The translations under genes and the position numbers were made by a program. The notes below the pieces were generated by a model. The model was not told the origin of the DNA. It saw only the letters and a list, made by a program, of their open reading frames with translations, and made no database searches. From an uncultured Clostridia bacterium (GTDB lineage: Bacteria > Bacillota > Clostridia > Christensenellales > Aristaeellaceae), in contig CANQGC010000145.1 of NCBI GenBank assembly GCA_947600345.1, forward strand, positions 1-7,171: a DNA stretch of 7,171 nt. Direction: 5' to 3'. Positions 1 to 7,171 of this stretch are shown in pieces. Numbering within the stretch: position 1 is the first letter of the stretch; the number at the start of each line of letters is the position of its first letter.

Positions 1-1691
1 TCGTGCACGGCCCGGTGGGCGTTGGCCAGGCTGATGCCCAGCTGCTTGCACATGTTGCCCAGCTTGTGGCTGCGCAGGCCCGGATACTGGTTGCGCGCCA
101 GCATCAGCGTATCCAGCACCGGATAGTCGAAGGGGATGCCCGCGTCGCGGTAGGCGCGGCGGAAGAAGCCCGTGTCGAACTCCGCGTTGTGGGCCACCAG
201 CACGGCGCCCTCGCAGAACTTCACGAAGTCGGGGAGGGCCTCCTGGATGCTGCGCTTGCCGCGCAGCATCGCGGTGGAGATGCCGGTCAGCTCGGTCACG
301 CGCTCCGGAACCGGCCTGCCCGGGTCGATCAGCTCGGAGAACTCCGCCACCTCGACGCCGTTCTCGATGCGCACGGCGCCGATCTCGATGATCTGGTCGG
401 AGTACTTGTTGAGCCCCGTGGTCTCCACGTCGAGCACCACGTAGGTCGTGCCCTCCAGCGGGATGTCCTCGCCGCCGCGCACGATGCCCGCGTCGTCCTC
501 GATCAGATAGCCCTCGCAGCCGGGAATCAGCTTGATCCCGGCCTTCTTGGCCGCGCCGAAGGCCTCCGGGAAGGCCTGCACCACGCCGTGGTCGGTGATG
601 GCGATGGCGGGGTGCCCCCACTTCGCGGCCTGCTTGATCAGCGCCGTGGGGCTAGCGCAGGCGTCCATCGTGGAGAAGCTGGTGTGCAGGTGCAGCTCCA
701 CGCGCTTTTCGGCGGCGGTGTCCTCGCGCACGGGCTTCTTCGCGGGGGCGATGTCGCTGACCATCAGCACCATCTCGTGCCTGAATTCGTCGTAGCGGTA
801 GCTGCCCCGCACGGTGACCCAGGCGCCGTCCCGGACGCCGGCGCTCAGCGCGTCGGCCTGGGCCTGCACGCCCCGGGCGTCGTCGCCGCCCCGGCGGGAG
901 CCCAGAAACAGCTTGCAGTTGACCGAGGACGTGCTGTCCGACAGCGTGAAGTTTACGATCTTGGTCTGGCCGTTCTTGGTGTCGCGCATCTCAAACCCGG
1001 CCACCTCGCCGCGAACGGTGAGCCGGCCGATGTCCTCGGTGATCTCGCGCATCTCGATGGCGGGATCGTGGATGGGCCTGCCGTAGATGACCTCGCCGCC
1101 GGGCGCGGCCTTCCTGGCGCCGGAGGGCACCGGCTTCGACGCGTCCATGGCGAAGAGCTCCGCCTCCCGGCGCCGGGCGTCGTTGATCTCGCGTATGCGG
1201 CGCTCGTCGTCGCCGGTGAGCAGTATGTTGGCCTTCACGCGCATGCCGAAGAGGTCGCCGAACTTTTCCGCCAGGATCCGGTCCACGCCGCGGCTGCGTA
1301 GGAACGCCGCGCCCTCGGCCGAGGACACGCAGATGTTGAGCACGTCGCCGTCCAGCGACCAGCCCTTGCCGTCCCAGTCGATGAAGGGCATGGAAGCGGG
1401 GCTCTCGTGGCGCACGAGATCCTTCATCAGCCCGGAGGCGATGGAGAGGTCCTGCCGCACGGCGTCGCGCAGCGCGGGGTACTCCATCTGCACCCGCGTG
1501 GTCATTCCGGGGACGGCCGTCGCCAGCAGGCGCTTGAGCAGCTTCAGCTCGCGCTCGGTGACGATTCGCCCGCAGGACAGGCGCACGCACATCGTGCAGC
1601 TCTTGCGGGATACGTCGACCCGGGAGACCGAGAGCTCCTCCGCGAGCTTCGCGTCCTCCTTGCGGATCAGGTTGCGCCAAAGTTCCGACAT
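1..1691 (-). CDS. polC: DNA polymerase III PolC-type, alpha subunit (N-terminal part, runs off window)
   Basis: Replicative DNA polymerase of low-G+C Gram-positive type, with its own proofreading exonuclease. The window holds codons 1-563 plus two bases; the usual length is about 1430-1450 residues, so the rest of the polymerase lies beyond position 1. Seen in order: an N-terminal region (about 1-200), an OB-fold segment (about 219-305, from IGRLTVRGEV), the first part of a PHP domain (HLH at 334-336, TDHG from 366, GCEGY with E393), then a DEDDh exonuclease interrupting the PHP domain. Exo I is DVETTGL (D421, E423), Exo II is AHNAEFD (D506), Exo III is AHRAVHD (H559, with D564 cut by the window edge). 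All five exonuclease residues appear intact, so proofreading should be active. The ATG start is set by a GGAGGT five bases upstream. It follows ispG with a 19-nt gap, so co-transcription is likely. Confidence 0.97.
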   Translation of the reverse strand, partial: MSELWRNLIRKEDAKLAEELSVSRVDVSRKSCTMCVRLSCGRIVTERELKLLKRLLATAVPGMTTRVQMEYPALRDAVRQDLSIASGLMKDLVRHESPASMPFIDWDGKGWSLDGDVLNICVSSAEGAAFLRSRGVDRILAEKFGDLFGMRVKANILLTGDDERRIREINDARRREAELFAMDASKPVPSGARKAAPGGEVIYGRPIHDPAIEMREITEDIGRLTVRGEVAGFEMRDTKNGQTKIVNFTLSDSTSSVNCKLFLGSRRGGDDARGVQAQADALSAGVRDGAWVTVRGSYRYDEFRHEMVLMVSDIAPAKKPVREDTAAEKRVELHLHTSFSTMDACASPTALIKQAAKWGHPAIAITDHGVVQAFPEAFGAAKKAGIKLIPGCEGYLIEDDAGIVRGGEDIPLEGTTYVVLDVETTGLNKYSDQIIEIGAVRIENGVEVAEFSELIDPGRPVPERVTELTGISTAMLRGKRSIQEALPDFVKFCEGAVLVAHNAEFDTGFFRRAYRDAGIPFDYPVLDTLMLARNQYPGLRSHKLGNMCKQLGISLANAHRAVH

Positions 1692-1695
1692 ATGT

Positions 1696-1701
1696 ACCTC
1701 C
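1696..1701 (-). promoter_or_regulatory. Ribosome binding site of polC
   Basis: GGAGGT on the minus strand, four bases before the ATG at 1691. It lies in the 19-nt gap after the ispG stop and fixes the polC start. Confidence 0.85.
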
Positions 1702-1710
1702 GTCCGCCGC

Positions 1711-2754
1711 TCAGCAGCCCGCCGCGCGGCGCACCTCCTCGATCAGTATCTTCGCCAAATCCCCGCGCACGGCCCGGGGCGGCTGGCCCCTGACGATCAG
1801 CGCGCCGCCGTCCCTGCCGCCGGCGATGCCCAGGTCGGCCTCGCGGGCCTCGCCGGGACCGTTGACGATGCAGCCCATCACGGCCACCTTGATGTGCTTA
1901 TGGATGTCCCGCGTGGCGGCGCGCACGGCGTTGGCGATGCCCTCCACGTCGATGCAGGTCCGCCCGCAGGTGGGGCAGGAGACGATCTCCACGAAGTCGC
2001 GCCGCAGCCCGCAGGCGCGCAGTATGCTCAGCCCGGCGGGCACCTCCTGCACCGGATCACCGGAGATGGACACGCGGATGGTGTCGCCGATGCCCTCCAT
2101 CAGGAGCGTTCCGATGCCCACCGCCGACTTGACCACGCCCACGTCCGCTGTGCCGGATTCGGTCACGCCGATGTGCTGGGGGTAGCCGGTCTGTTCATGG
2201 GCCAGGCGGCAGGCCTCCACCATCGTGCGCACGTCCGTGGCCTTGAAGGACAGGCAGATGTCGTCGAAGCCCGCGCGCTCGAGCATTCGCGCGTGGTTGA
2301 GCCCGCTCTCCACCATGCCCTCGGGCGTGACGCCGCCGTACTTCCGGAGGATTTCCTTCTCCAGGGAGCCGGAGTTCACGCCGATGCGCACCGGCACCCG
2401 GTGCGCCTTCAGGCACGCCGCCAGCTCCCGCACGTTGGCCTCGCCGCCGATGTTTCCCGGATTGATGCGCACCTTGGCGATGCCATTCTCGACGGAGCGG
2501 ATGGCGAGCCTGTGGTCGAAGTGGATGTCCGCCACCAGCGGCACCGGGCTGCCGTCCACCAGCGCGCGCACGGCCGAAGCGCAGGCTTCGTCGTAGACCG
2601 ACACGCGGACGATGTCCGCCCCGGCCTCCGCCATGCGGCGAACCTGCGCCAGCGTGGCCTCCACGTTCCGGGTGTCGGTGTTGGTCATCGTCTGTACGCT
2701 CACGGGCGCGCCGCCGCCGATGGCGACGCCGCCCACCAGAATCTGCTTTGTCAT
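1711..2754 (-). CDS. ispG: 4-hydroxy-3-methylbut-2-en-1-yl diphosphate synthase (IspG/GcpE)
   Basis: Next-to-last enzyme of the MEP isoprenoid pathway: it reductively opens the cyclic diphosphate MEcPP to HMBPP in the cytosol, using a 4Fe-4S cluster. The protein is 347 residues, the short bacterial form (TIM barrel plus C-terminal iron-sulfur domain, no plant-type insert). The barrel carries VRINPGN (95-101), GVNSGS (125-130) and VTESGT (197-202). The cluster ligands are visible: C260 and C263 in CPTCGR, C295 in MGCIVNGPGEA, and E302, matching E. coli C270, C273, C305 and E312. Two in-frame ATGs are possible, at 2760 and 2754. The Shine-Dalgarno GAGGAGG ends directly against the 2760 ATG but lies six bases from the 2754 ATG, so 2754 (protein MTKQ...) is preferred. 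Its frame stays open far upstream through rseP and into dxr, but that extension shows no homology and is chance. Confidence 0.97.
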   Translation of the reverse strand: MTKQILVGGVAIGGGAPVSVQTMTNTDTRNVEATLAQVRRMAEAGADIVRVSVYDEACASAVRALVDGSPVPLVADIHFDHRLAIRSVENGIAKVRINPGNIGGEANVRELAACLKAHRVPVRIGVNSGSLEKEILRKYGGVTPEGMVESGLNHARMLERAGFDDICLSFKATDVRTMVEACRLAHEQTGYPQHIGVTESGTADVGVVKSAVGIGTLLMEGIGDTIRVSISGDPVQEVPAGLSILRACGLRRDFVEIVSCPTCGRTCIDVEGIANAVRAATRDIHKHIKVAVMGCIVNGPGEAREADLGIAGGRDGGALIVRGQPPRAVRGDLAKILIEEVRRAAGC

Positions 2755-2760
2755 CGGCAT

Positions 2761-2768
2761 CCTCCTCA
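2761..2768 (-). promoter_or_regulatory. Ribosome binding site of ispG overlapping the rseP stop
   Basis: The minus strand reads TGAGGAGG: the TGA stop of rseP is the first part of the ispG Shine-Dalgarno. Ribosomes ending on rseP would sit on the ispG initiation site, which suggests translational coupling. Spacing of six bases favours the ATG at 2754 over that at 2760. Confidence 0.8.
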
Positions 2769-3821
2769 GCTCACGAACAGCCGGAGCACGTCCTTGTAGG
2801 TGATGAACACGATCAGCATCATCAGAAGCCCCAGGCCGATGGCGTGGATCATGCCCTCCTTCTCCGGGGGCACGGGCTTGCGGCGGATGCCCTCGACGAT
2901 CAGGAACACCAGGCGGCCGCCGTCCAGCGCCGGGAGCGGCAGCAGGTTCATGATGCCCACGTTCAGCGAGAGGAAGAAGATCAGGTTCACCACGGCGTAG
3001 AGCCGGTCGCTGGCCACCTGGTCGCTGACGAAGGAGATGATGCCCACCGGGCCCATCATCTCGTCCACGCCGCTGCCGTGGAACACCAGATCCCGGAGCG
3101 CCTTGAGCATCTCCCCGGTGAACTCCACCATGTAGCCGCAGCTTCCGCCCAGTGCCTCCATCGGCCGGTAGGTGCGGCCGCCGAAGGCGATGCCGATCTG
3201 GTAGCTGGTCGATCCGCTGGCGGGGTCGGTCACGGCGGCGGGGGTCACGTCCAGCGTCATCGCCTCGCCGCCGCGCTCGATGGAGAGCTCGATGGGGCCG
3301 TCGTGCCCGGCGGCGAGTATGGCCTCCCGGGCGGCCTCCATGCCCTCGCCGTCGAAGCTGACGGCCATGCCGTTGACGGCCGTCACCACGTCGCCCGGCT
3401 CGATGCCGCACGCCGCGGCGGGCGTGTCCGGATACACGTAGTCGATGCGGGGAAGATATTCCGCCACGATGAAGTTGGCCAGCAGGATCGCGCAGAAGGC
3501 GAACGCCAGCACGAAGTTCATCGCGGGCCCGGCGAACACGGTCAGGAAGCGCTTCCACACCGGTTGGTTGTTCATGGCGTTGGGCGCGGGGTTTTCCGCG
3601 TCCTCGCCCACGAAGGAGCAGTAGCCGCCCAGTGGGATCAACCGCAGCGAGTAGTCGATGCCCTTGCGGCGGAAGCCGAACAGCTTCGGGCCGAAGCCCA
3701 CGGAGAATTCCACGATGCCGATGCCGCACAGCCGGCCCACCAGGTAGTGGCCGAACTCGTGCATGGTGACGATGAAGCCGAGCATCACGATGGCGATCAG
3801 GATGTACAGGATTCTGGACAT
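2766..3821 (-). CDS. rseP: RseP/YluC-type site-2 intramembrane zinc metalloprotease
   Basis: Membrane-embedded protease of peptidase family M50, which cuts transmembrane segments of substrates such as anti-sigma factors and signal peptide remnants. The protein is 351 residues. Seen: a first membrane segment carrying the zinc motif HEFGH (21-25), the conserved loop GFGP (42-45) and IPLGGY (62-67), the FAGPAMNF motif (96-103), a single PDZ domain (about 125-200, core GIEPGDVVTAVNG), and the second catalytic motif NLLPLPALDGG, with the zinc-binding aspartate near 300, followed by C-terminal membrane helices. The ATG at 3821 is chosen, with GGAGG 11 bases upstream. A TTG at 3839 would add six residues but overlaps that site and has none of its own. 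The substrate cannot be told from the sequence. One PDZ domain, rather than the two of E. coli RseP, fits the Gram-positive form. Confidence 0.96.
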   Translation of the reverse strand: MSRILYILIAIVMLGFIVTMHEFGHYLVGRLCGIGIVEFSVGFGPKLFGFRRKGIDYSLRLIPLGGYCSFVGEDAENPAPNAMNNQPVWKRFLTVFAGPAMNFVLAFAFCAILLANFIVAEYLPRIDYVYPDTPAAACGIEPGDVVTAVNGMAVSFDGEGMEAAREAILAAGHDGPIELSIERGGEAMTLDVTPAAVTDPASGSTSYQIGIAFGGRTYRPMEALGGSCGYMVEFTGEMLKALRDLVFHGSGVDEMMGPVGIISFVSDQVASDRLYAVVNLIFFLSLNVGIMNLLPLPALDGGRLVFLIVEGIRRKPVPPEKEGMIHAIGLGLLMMLIVFITYKDVLRLFVS

Positions 3822-3832
3822 GGATAGGGGAG

Positions 3833-3837
3833 CCTCC
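3833..3837 (-). promoter_or_regulatory. Ribosome binding site of rseP
   Basis: GGAGG on the minus strand, two bases after the dxr TAA stop and 11 bases before the ATG at 3821. The spacing is on the long side. It rules against the TTG at 3839 as the start. Confidence 0.7.
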
Positions 3838-3839
3838 AA

Positions 3840-4985
3840 TTACTTCTGAATCATGGATTCGGCGCATGCGCGTGCCTCGGCGTCCGCCCGGTAGACGTCC
3901 GCGATGGAGCGGATGGGCCGGGGCGGCACCGAATCCAGCGCGTCGCGGATCAGCCGGGGAATCGCGCCGAAGGGGATGCGCCCGGCCAGGAACGCCGCTA
4001 CGGCGGCCTCGTTCGCGCCGTTGAAGACGATGGTCGCCCAGGGCCCGGCCTTGAGCGCCTCCGCCGCGTAGCCCAGCGCCGGGAAGCGCTCCAGGTCCGG
4101 CTCGGCGAAGGTGAGCTGTCCGATGGCGGCGAAGTCCAGCGGCCTGGCGCCGTAGGGGATGCGCTCGGGATAGCCCATGGCGTAGCCGATGGGCCCGCGC
4201 ATGTCCGGGTTGCCCAGCTGGGCCAGCACCGCGCCGTCCTCGAACTCCACCATCGAGTGGATCACGCTCTGGGGATGGATCACCGCGCGGATCCGCTCCG
4301 GCGGCAGGCCGAAGAGGTGGTGGGCCTCGATGATCTCCAGGCCCTTGTTGACCATGCTGGCGCAGTCGGTGGTGATCTTCCGGCCCATGCGCCAGGTGGG
4401 GTGGCGCAGCACCTCGTCCACGGTGGCGCGCTCGATGGCGTCCTTGGACCAGTCGCGCAGCGCGCCGCCCGAGGCGGTGAGGATCAGGCTTCGCACCGGG
4501 TTGCCCCCGGCCGCCTGCAGGCACTGGAAGATGGCGGAGTGCTCGCTGTCCACCGGCAGCAGCGGAACGCCCAGGCGCTTCGACTTCTCCGTGACCAGGC
4601 TTCCGCCGGTGACCAGCGCCTCCTTGTTGGCCAGCAGCACCTGCTTGCAGGCGTCCAGCGCCGTCCACACGGCGTCCAGCCCCGCGATGCCCGTGATGGC
4701 GCAGAGCGCGGCGTCCGGGCGGATGGCCTCGAGCACGCGCACGGAGCAGTCCGCTCCGAAGAACCACTGGCAGAACTTCAGATCCGCCGGAATCTCCTCC
4801 GGCTCCTCCACCAGCCCCGCCGCCAGCGGGCGGAATTCGCGCACCAGTTCAAACAGCTTCCCGGCGGAGCGCTGCGCCGTCAGGCAGACGGCAGAGAATC
4901 GATCCGGATGCCTGCGCACCAGATCCAGCGCCTGCGTCCCGATCGATCCCGTCGCTCCGAGTATTGCGATTGTCTTACAGTCCAT
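3840..4985 (-). CDS. dxr: 1-deoxy-D-xylulose 5-phosphate reductoisomerase
   Basis: Second enzyme and first committed step of the MEP pathway: it rearranges and reduces DXP to 2-C-methyl-D-erythritol 4-phosphate with NADPH and a divalent metal, and is the target of fosmidomycin. The 381 residues match the family. Seen: the NADPH-binding motif GATGSIG (10-16), LLANKEALV (117-125), the metal site DSEH (D146, E148) with E217 in NKGLE, the substrate-phosphate loop ASGG (S172), and the flexible lid HPTWRMG (H195, W198). N213 and K214 match E. coli N227 and K228. The position of E. coli S222, another phosphate ligand, is a cysteine here (C208), in DCASMVNKG; this is unusual for the family. The start lies 16 bases after the cdsA stop; the only Shine-Dalgarno-like sequence is GGTGA three bases upstream, so translation may depend on coupling to cdsA. 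The GATGSIG position fits this start. Confidence 0.97.
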   Translation of the reverse strand: MDCKTIAILGATGSIGTQALDLVRRHPDRFSAVCLTAQRSAGKLFELVREFRPLAAGLVEEPEEIPADLKFCQWFFGADCSVRVLEAIRPDAALCAITGIAGLDAVWTALDACKQVLLANKEALVTGGSLVTEKSKRLGVPLLPVDSEHSAIFQCLQAAGGNPVRSLILTASGGALRDWSKDAIERATVDEVLRHPTWRMGRKITTDCASMVNKGLEIIEAHHLFGLPPERIRAVIHPQSVIHSMVEFEDGAVLAQLGNPDMRGPIGYAMGYPERIPYGARPLDFAAIGQLTFAEPDLERFPALGYAAEALKAGPWATIVFNGANEAAVAAFLAGRIPFGAIPRLIRDALDSVPPRPIRSIADVYRADAEARACAESMIQK

Positions 4986-5001
4986 GCGTCACCGTGTCCC
5001 A

Positions 5002-5843
5002 TCAGATGATTTTGAAGAATATGTAGCAGGCGGCCCCGCAGAACAGCACGCCGTCCATGCGGTCCATGATGCCGCCGTGACCGGGCAGTATGTGGCCGAA
5101 GTCCTTCACGCCGCAGTGGCGCTTGACCATGCTCGCGGTCAGATCGCCCACCTGCGTCAGCGCACCGGCCACCAGCCCCAGCAGGCCGAAGGCCCAGGTG
5201 GGGGGCAGCGCGTCGATGCCCGCCACGAAAGCGGCGTCGCCGCGGAAGATCAGCCGCAGCAGGCCCGGCACCGCCATCGTGAACAGCACGCAGAAGATCA
5301 GTCCGCCGACGGAGCCCTCCACGGTCTTCTTGGGGCTCAGCTCCGGCGCGAGCTTGTGCTTGCCGAACAGCATCCCGGAGAACAGCGCGAACACATCGTT
5401 GATCGAGGCTGAGAAGAAGGCCACCACCAGCGCCACCGTGACCGTCGCCCGGTCGCCCAGGCGCAGCAGCTCCATCAGCACCATGTAGAATATGCCGGGA
5501 TAGAGCATCGGAAACACCGTGGCCATCAGGCTCTCCACGGCGATCTTGCCGCGCGTCACCAGCCGGATCATCGCCGCCATCACGCCCAGCAGCAGCGCGA
5601 TCATCTGCAGCGGCGCATTGCGCTTGACGAAGAAGGAGACCAACGTCGCCGCGATGGTCAGCCCGCAGTACATGTAGCCCGCCCAGCGCACCGGCTCGAT
5701 GCCCGTGGCGCGGATGGCGCGGTAGACCTCCTCGACGCTCACCACCAGCATCGCGGAGAGCAGCAGGAACATCACCCAGCCGCGGAAGTAGATTCCCAGC
5801 AGCATCAGCACGGCGAAGGCCGCGCCGGTAATCACTCTCTGCT

Positions 5844-5847
<4 letters not shown>
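5002..5847 (-). CDS. cdsA: Phosphatidate cytidylyltransferase (CDP-diacylglycerol synthase)
   Basis: Integral membrane enzyme that makes CDP-diacylglycerol from CTP and phosphatidic acid, the branch-point precursor of phosphatidylglycerol, cardiolipin and other phospholipids. The protein is 281 residues and mostly hydrophobic, with about eight likely membrane segments. The C-terminal family signature is complete at 239-265: S..KR, then KD, then PGHGG and DRMD. Ahead of it are FGKHKL (161-166), SPKKTVEG (171-178) and VGDL (233-236), all usual for the family. The ATG overlaps the uppS stop as ATGA (4 nt shared). The Shine-Dalgarno GGAGGG lies inside the uppS 3' end, six bases before the start, so uppS and cdsA are probably translationally coupled. 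Nothing in the sequence suggests loss of function. Confidence 0.97.
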
Positions 5848-6719
<872 letters not shown>

Positions 6720-6747
6720 AATTCAACGCTCCCTTCTCAAACAGACG

Positions 6748-6775
6748 CGTGGGCGGCCCGATGGGGCCGCCCACG
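6748..6775 (-). terminator. Strong hairpin, possible intrinsic terminator or attenuator
   Basis: A perfect 12-bp inverted repeat with a four-base loop, the stem being CGTGGGCGGCCC on the minus strand. In the direction of transcription it is followed by CGTCTGTTTGAG, which has some T residues but no clean T-run. It lies 28 bases before the uppS start. It could end part of the frr transcripts, or protect or separate processed mRNA ends. Full termination is unlikely, as no promoter for uppS is evident downstream of it. Confidence 0.55.
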
Positions 6776-6799
6776 GGGCAGGAATTCCAATATGCGCTC

Positions 6800-6817
6800 G
6801 GGGGGAATTCGCCCCCC
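6800..6817 (-). repeat. Short G6/C6 hairpin just after frr
   Basis: Six G and six C residues flank the loop CGAATT, giving a perfect six-pair stem that starts seven bases after the frr TAA. No T-run follows it, so it is not a classical terminator. It may stabilise the frr 3' end, or be chance in a G+C-rich spacer. Confidence 0.4.
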
Positions 6818-6823
6818 TCCGCC

Positions 6824-7171
6824 TTAAACCTCCATGATCTCCTTTTCCTTCGCGGCGCCGACCTTGTCGATCTGCTCGATGTGGTTGTCGGTGATCTTCT
6901 GCAGATCCTTCTCGGCGGCCTTCTGGTCGTCCTCGGTGATCTCGGAGTCCTTCTTCATCTTCTTGACGGCCTCCATCGCGTCGCGGCGGATGGAGCGGAT
7001 GGCCACCTTGCCGTCCTCGATGCGCTTCTTCACCTGCTTGCACAGCTCCTTGCGGCGCTCGGCGGTGAGCTCCGGCACGATCAGGCGGATCACCTTGCCG
7101 TCGTTGGAGGGGTTGATGCCCAGGTCGGACTTCTGGATGGCCTTCTCGATAGGCTTGATCATGCTGGGCTC
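6824..7171 (-). CDS. frr: Ribosome recycling factor (C-terminal part, 5' end outside window)
   Basis: Releases the ribosome from mRNA after termination, together with EF-G, by splitting the 70S particle. The window holds the last 115 residues; the family length is about 185, so roughly 70 N-terminal residues lie beyond position 7171. The frame is open to the edge and begins EPSMIKPIEKAI, which aligns with E. coli DRSMSPAVEKAI, so the ATG at 7162 is internal and not a start. Seen: SDLGINPSNDGKVIRL, the hinge and domain II region LIVPELTAERRKEL, and the arginine-rich helix VAIRSIRRDA, where the more usual residue after VAIR is Asn (VAIRNIRRDA). The last residues KEKEIMEV match the normal end of domain I, and the TAA stop is normal. 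In related genomes frr follows rpsB-tsf-pyrH, which probably lie upstream. Confidence 0.96.
   Translation of the reverse strand, partial: EPSMIKPIEKAIQKSDLGINPSNDGKVIRLIVPELTAERRKELCKQVKKRIEDGKVAIRSIRRDAMEAVKKMKKDSEITEDDQKAAEKDLQKITDNHIEQIDKVGAAKEKEIMEV

Larger units (their letters stand above)
6720..6823 (-). other. frr-uppS intergenic region
   Basis: This is the only gap above 20 bases in the window (104 bp). It holds two hairpins and the uppS Shine-Dalgarno (AAGGGAG, 6729-6735). I see no convincing -35/-10 pair on the minus strand and no coding potential. Confidence 0.7.

Noticed and set aside
3..1301. A 432-codon open frame on the plus strand opposite polC.
   Set aside because: Composition is rich in Ala, Gly, Val, His and Leu with no recognisable domain, as expected from the antisense of a G+C-rich gene. 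The minus strand encodes PolC with intact motifs over the same bases.
1087..2799. A 570-codon open frame on the plus strand opposite polC and ispG.
   Set aside because: It crosses the intergenic gap of two confirmed minus-strand genes and has no family motif. It is best explained as an antisense artefact.
2748..3827. A 359-codon, His- and Asp-rich plus-strand open frame opposite rseP.
   Set aside because: The His/Asp/Gln richness comes from reading the complement of hydrophobic and Met codons of RseP. No ribosome binding site or domain supports it.
2766..3839. Use of a TTG at 3839 as the rseP start.
   Set aside because: It overlaps the GGAGG that serves the ATG at 3821, has no ribosome binding site of its own, and the added residues (MEAPLS) are not family-like.
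1711..4767. A continuous 1018-codon open frame on the minus strand spanning ispG, rseP and most of dxr, as if IspG were a giant fusion protein.
   Set aside because: Only the last 347 codons look like a protein family (IspG). The upstream part is Arg/Gly/Pro-rich out-of-frame reading of rseP and dxr, both of which are clear genes in their own frames. Stop codons are rare by chance at this G+C content.
4189..5412. A 407-codon plus-strand open frame opposite dxr and cdsA.
   Set aside because: Low-complexity antisense sequence across two confirmed genes, with no recognisable motif.
6781..6811. GGAATTC occurring twice, 23 bases apart, in the frr-uppS gap, as a possible operator pair.
   Set aside because: The second copy is part of the G6/C6 hairpin loop, the flanks differ, and no promoter lies nearby. 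Two copies of a seven-base word is weak evidence.
6824..7162. A complete 112-residue short form of ribosome recycling factor starting at the ATG at 7162.
   Set aside because: The frame is open to the window edge and the preceding residues EPS align with E. coli RRF (DRS before M74). The gene is cut by the window, not truncated.

Overview
The window is a stretch of one conserved housekeeping operon, with every gene on the minus strand. Transcription runs from position 7171 down to 1. In that order the genes are: the end of frr (ribosome recycling factor), uppS (undecaprenyl diphosphate synthase), cdsA (CDP-diacylglycerol synthase), dxr (DXP reductoisomerase), rseP (site-2 intramembrane metalloprotease), ispG (HMBPP synthase) and the first ~40% of polC (Gram-positive type replicative DNA polymerase). 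Both end genes are cut by the window edges.

The organism is most likely a high-G+C member of the Bacillota, probably Clostridia. PolC with a 3'-5' exonuclease inserted inside a PHP domain is typical of Bacillota and a few relatives. The order frr-uppS-cdsA-dxr-rseP-ispG-polC is the clostridial version of this cluster; Bacillus has proS where ispG sits here. Third codon positions are overwhelmingly G or C. No genus can be named from this sequence.

Layout: 7171-6824 is the C-terminal part of frr. 6823-6720 is the only sizeable gap (104 bp); it holds two G+C-rich hairpins and the uppS ribosome binding site. From 6719 to 1 the genes are packed with a 4-nt overlap (uppS/cdsA) or gaps of 16-19 nt between the others, except that the dxr stop to rseP start gap is 18 nt and rseP to ispG is 11 nt. 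I see no promoter inside this stretch, so co-transcription from upstream is likely.

Function: dxr and ispG catalyse the second and the next-to-last steps of the MEP isoprenoid pathway. UppS turns its product into the C55 carrier lipid for peptidoglycan. CdsA makes the activated precursor for phospholipids, and RseP cleaves membrane proteins. The operon thus joins envelope lipid supply to translation (frr) and replication (polC).

I found no previously undescribed system here. The points worth a second look are modest: a strong terminator-like hairpin between frr and uppS, and a few substitutions at usually conserved positions in Dxr and UppS.
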